From Heritagella sp051881655 (lineage in GTDB: Bacteria; Bacillota; Clostridia; Oscillospirales; Acutalibacteraceae), in assembly GCA_051881655.1 (NCBI GenBank), contig JBJEQH010000059.1:1-16565 (forward strand): a stretch of 16,565 bases of DNA. The letters are read 5' to 3'. Shown here piece after piece: positions 14,578-16,565 of the stretch. Within the stretch, counting starts at the first letter, position 1; each line of letters opens with the position of its first letter. Both the position numbers and the translations under genes were made by a program. Below the pieces are notes generated by a model. The model did no database searches. It saw only the letters and a program-made list of their open reading frames with translations, and was not told where the DNA came from.

Positions 14578-15468
14578 ATGATACGATTGAAAAAACGGGG
14601 AAAAGAGAAGGATCGCGCCCTTCAGCATGAGCTTTTGCAGCAGCGCATTCAAAAGGACCCGTGGGCCTTCCGGGTGTATATCACCCTGCGTACCATTGTC
14701 TTGCTGGTGATGATCCGCTCGGTTTTCCTGCAGAACTGGGAAAATGCCGGCATCTGCCTGCTGGCGCTGGTGCTTTTTCTGCTGCCCAGCTTTGTGGAGC
14801 ACCAGCTGAAAATTGAGCTGCCCACCGCGCTGGAGGTAATCATCCTCCTGTTTATTTTCGCGGCTGAAATTTTGGGGGAGATTCAGGCCTTTTATATCCG
14901 TTTCCCGTTCTGGGACACCATGCTGCACACCATCAACGGGTTTCTGTGCGCAGCGGTGGGCTTTGCCATGGTGGATATCCTGAACCGGAACCCCAAAATC
15001 AAATTCACCCTCAGCCCGCTGTATCTGGCGGTGGCGGCCTTCTGCTTTTCCATGACCATCGGCGTTCTGTGGGAGTTCTTTGAATTCGCGGCCGACTGCA
15101 TTGTGCACACCGATATGCAGAAGGACACGGTTCTCTCCACCATCAGCACGGTAATGCTGGATCCTGAAAAGGGCAATCATGCCGTTATCCTGCGCAATAT
15201 CACCGATGTGACCGTAAACGGGCAGGAGCTGGGGCTGGGCGGGTACCTGGATATCGGGCTGTTCGATACCATGAAGGATCTGCTGGTCAACTTTGTCGGC
15301 GCGGTGATTTTCAGTGTGATCGGATACTTTTATGTCAAGCGGCGGGGTAAGGGAAAGTTTGCCTCACAGTTCATCCCCTCGCTGGCCGAAACGGAACCCT
15401 CTTTCGAACAGGATCCGCTTCTTGGGCCGGAGAAACTGCCTGGACAGGAGTCGCCGGAGGAAGGCTGA
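14578..15468 (+). CDS. Six-helix integral membrane protein of unknown function
   Basis: I do not recognise a characterised homologue; the layout recalls the DUF2238/YjdF-like membrane proteins, a weak impression. The 296-residue protein has a basic cytoplasmic N-terminus (about 1-35), then hydrophobic segments near 38-51, 57-73, 83-100, 114-134, 147-165 and 234-252. Striking conserved-looking patches are FWDTMLHTINGF (111-122) and FSMTIGVLWEFFEFAAD (157-173), putting Asp, His and Glu residues in or beside helices. A hydrophilic loop (174-233) follows, and the C-terminal tail (253-296) is acidic and proline-rich. The start is uncertain: ATG 14578 has its nearest purine tract (GGGGAAAGGA) too close, so TTG 14587 or TTG 14566 are alternatives. 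It precedes the SseB-type gene by 83 nt. Confidence 0.8.
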   Translation: MIRLKKRGKEKDRALQHELLQQRIQKDPWAFRVYITLRTIVLLVMIRSVFLQNWENAGICLLALVLFLLPSFVEHQLKIELPTALEVIILLFIFAAEILGEIQAFYIRFPFWDTMLHTINGFLCAAVGFAMVDILNRNPKIKFTLSPLYLAVAAFCFSMTIGVLWEFFEFAADCIVHTDMQKDTVLSTISTVMLDPEKGNHAVILRNITDVTVNGQELGLGGYLDIGLFDTMKDLLVNFVGAVIFSVIGYFYVKRRGKGKFASQFIPSLAETEPSFEQDPLLGPEKLPGQESPEEG

Positions 15469-15484
15469 ACAGACCGGTTTTTCA

Positions 15485-15513
15485 TTGCAAAACGGCCGGG
15501 TTCGTGCTATCCT
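15485..15513 (+). promoter_or_regulatory. Promoter of the SseB-family gene
   Basis: TTGCAA (15485-15490) and TATCCT (15508-15513) are separated by 17 bases. A start near 15520 gives a leader of about 30 nt with AGGAGG at 15536-15541. It lets the SseB-type gene be expressed apart from the upstream membrane protein. Confidence 0.68.
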
Positions 15514-15551
15514 GTAAAAAACGAGGCATGTATACAGGAGGTCTTCGCCCT

Positions 15552-16334
15552 ATGCCATCCAAAAAGAATCTTCCTCTCTCCAATGCGGCACTGGAGAGCA
15601 AAATGGCCGCCTTTATAAAGGACCGCAGCGCCCAGAACCTGACGGCGATCCTGCAGCTGCTGCCGGCGGCCGGCCTTTTCCTCACTATGACGGCTTCCAC
15701 CCCGCAGGCCCGCCAGGCGCTGAAAAACGGGGGCACCCTTTCGCCGCAGCTGCGCAAAGATCTGCATCCCATCATCCTGAAAACCCAGAAGGGCGAGGAT
15801 TTCCTGCCGGCCTACACATCTCCGAAGGCCATTCCCAAGCAGGAGAATTCGATTGTCACCTGCCTGCCGTTCGGCGCGGTCTGCCAGACGGTCACCCGCA
15901 ACCCGGCCCTGACCGGCCTGGTGCTCAACCCGTTCGGGGAAAACGTGATCCTGCGCCGCGATCTGCTGGAAAAAGCGTTCCGTCCCAGTTCTTCAAACCC
16001 GGGTTCTGCGAACTCCAGAGGACCCCAGGGTACAAACATCGTACTGCAGAACCCGCGGCCGTTCCCCCAGGAAATGGCACAAGCCGCCAGTGCCGTACTG
16101 CGGGAGTATCCGTGCGTGTCGGCGGCCTATGTGCAGCATATGTCCGCCGATGACCGCCGGGCTTTCCTGTTCCTGCTGGAAACGGACGGCACCGGGAATC
16201 AAAAGGAGCTGGAGGAAAAAATCCGTGCGGCCACCGAGAAAGCGGCTTTTGGCTTTCCCGTGGAGTTCTGCGATGCCGAGGCCATGCGCGCTCAGCTGGA
16301 AGCCAACAATGCCGAGCCGTTTTATAAAAAGTAA
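15552..16334 (+). CDS. SseB family protein
   Basis: The 260-residue cytoplasmic protein matches the two-domain SseB layout. The N-terminal domain (about 10-143) contains NAALESKMAAFIKDRSAQNLTAILQLL, the GEDFLPAYTSPKAIPK segment and GLVLNPFGENVILRRDLLEKAF. A Ser/Asn/Gly linker (about 145-162) leads to a C-terminal domain (about 168-258) with PREY-like VLREYPCVSAAYVQHM and RRAFLFLLETDG. E. coli sseB was named for enhanced serine sensitivity; the biochemical role of the family is unknown. The ATG at 15552 follows AGGAGG with a 10-base gap; in-frame starts at 15504 and 15528 lie in the promoter or leader. It has its own promoter and a strong terminator downstream. Confidence 0.85.
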   Translation: MPSKKNLPLSNAALESKMAAFIKDRSAQNLTAILQLLPAAGLFLTMTASTPQARQALKNGGTLSPQLRKDLHPIILKTQKGEDFLPAYTSPKAIPKQENSIVTCLPFGAVCQTVTRNPALTGLVLNPFGENVILRRDLLEKAFRPSSSNPGSANSRGPQGTNIVLQNPRPFPQEMAQAASAVLREYPCVSAAYVQHMSADDRRAFLFLLETDGTGNQKELEEKIRAATEKAAFGFPVEFCDAEAMRAQLEANNAEPFYKK

Positions 16335-16362
16335 CGCGCTCCCTCGGGAGCCATCGCCATTT

Positions 16363-16400
16363 ACGGCGGGTACAGGGAAAACCCTGTGCCCGCCGTTTTT
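16363..16400 (+). terminator. Intrinsic terminator after the SseB-family gene
   Basis: Arms 16363-16377 (ACGGCGGGTACAGGG) and 16382-16396 (CCCTGTGCCCGCCGT) pair over 15 bases with one T-G wobble around an AAAA loop, followed by T5. It lies 28 nt after the stop codon and should be efficient. Confidence 0.93.
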
Positions 16401-16408
16401 CTCTGTAA

Positions 16409-16455
16409 CCCCGGGTAAAACCCGGGGAAATGCGGGTTTTACCGGGAAAGTTCCC
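16409..16455. repeat. Nested fold-back repeats after the terminator
   Basis: CCCCGGGT/ACCCGGGG (16409-16416 and 16420-16427) forms an 8-bp hairpin with a 3-nt loop. The block CCCGGGTAAAACCCG can alternatively pair with CGGGTTTTACCGGG just downstream (about 16433-16446) with one bulge, so two mutually exclusive folds exist. GGGAA-AG-TTCCC (16444-16455) is a further small inverted repeat. No T tract follows. These may be a leftover second terminator or a protein-binding region. Confidence 0.5.
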
Positions 16456-16513
16456 CTGTTTTCCCATTTTTCCCTGTAATTTCCCAAAAAGAAGGCAAAA
16501 GCTGTGCAAAAGC
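16451..16513 (+). repeat. Helically phased short direct repeats upstream of the edge promoter
   Basis: TTCCC recurs at 16451, 16461, 16470 and 16481 (spacings 10, 9, 11), and GCAAAAGC recurs at 16495 and 16506 (spacing 11), ending just before the -35 at 16516. Such phasing places all copies on one face of the helix, as in DNA bending, an UP-like element, or cooperative binding of a regulator. It may also be chance in a T- and C-rich stretch. Confidence 0.4.
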
Positions 16514-16515
16514 CC

Positions 16516-16544
16516 TTGACTTTTCCGCTTTCATCCTTTAAAGT
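16516..16544 (+). promoter_or_regulatory. Promoter for a gene beyond the right edge
   Basis: TTGACT (16516-16521) and TAAAGT (16539-16544) are spaced by 17 bases. A start near 16551 is expected. No coding start with a ribosome site is visible before the window ends, so the gene it serves lies to the right. Confidence 0.7.
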
Positions 16545-16565
16545 TATGAGGTCAACACATAAATG

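Overview
The window (GC-rich by eye, long tightly packed genes, strong Shine-Dalgarno sites of the AGGAGG type) looks like chromosomal DNA of an anaerobic, spore-forming member of the Clostridia, plausibly of the Oscillospirales/Ruminococcaceae group. The reasons are the Firmicutes-type gene order rimP-nusA-rnpM-L7Ae-infB-rbfA-nrnA-truB-ribF, a near-canonical SpoVT, and an SseB-type protein of the Firmicutes kind. The genus cannot be named from sequence reading alone.

Left half (about 93-8150, minus strand): one nine-gene translation/RNA operon. A textbook vegetative promoter (TTGAAA-17-TATAGT, 8122-8150) drives rimP, nusA, rnpM (ylxR), an L7Ae-like gene (ylxQ), infB, rbfA, nrnA, truB and ribF. 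Genes are coupled by 4-8 nt overlaps at three junctions and short gaps elsewhere. The leader carries a 10-bp GNRA-capped hairpin ahead of rimP, and a perfect 15-bp inverted repeat without a T tract sits between infB and rbfA. The operon joins ribosome maturation (RimP, RbfA), initiation (IF-2), transcription elongation (NusA), RNA binding and RNase P modulation, nanoRNA turnover, tRNA pseudouridylation and FMN/FAD synthesis.

Middle (8241-10192, minus strand): spoVT, with its own candidate forespore (sigma-G/F-like) promoter and a terminator separating it from the rimP operon, then a ROK-family transcriptional regulator whose kinase residues are degenerate. The ROK gene diverges from a plus-strand pair, a type-B carboxylesterase (10393-11964) and a metallo-beta-lactamase-fold hydrolase (11989-12957). 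Both divergent promoters have near-consensus elements with 17-bp spacers. The simplest reading is a small catabolic or detoxifying hydrolase operon controlled by the adjacent ROK protein; the substrate is unknown.

Right part (12958-16565): a bidirectional terminator separates the hydrolase pair from a convergent PLP aminotransferase (minus). Divergent from it are a six-helix membrane protein of uncharacterised type and then an SseB-family protein with its own promoter and a strong terminator. The last 165 bases hold fold-back repeats, helically phased short repeats and a promoter that must serve a gene beyond the right edge. No mobile element, CRISPR array, tRNA or rRNA was seen. Most of the window is conserved housekeeping; the most open parts are the ROK/esterase/MBL module, the membrane protein and the repeat-rich promoter at the right end.
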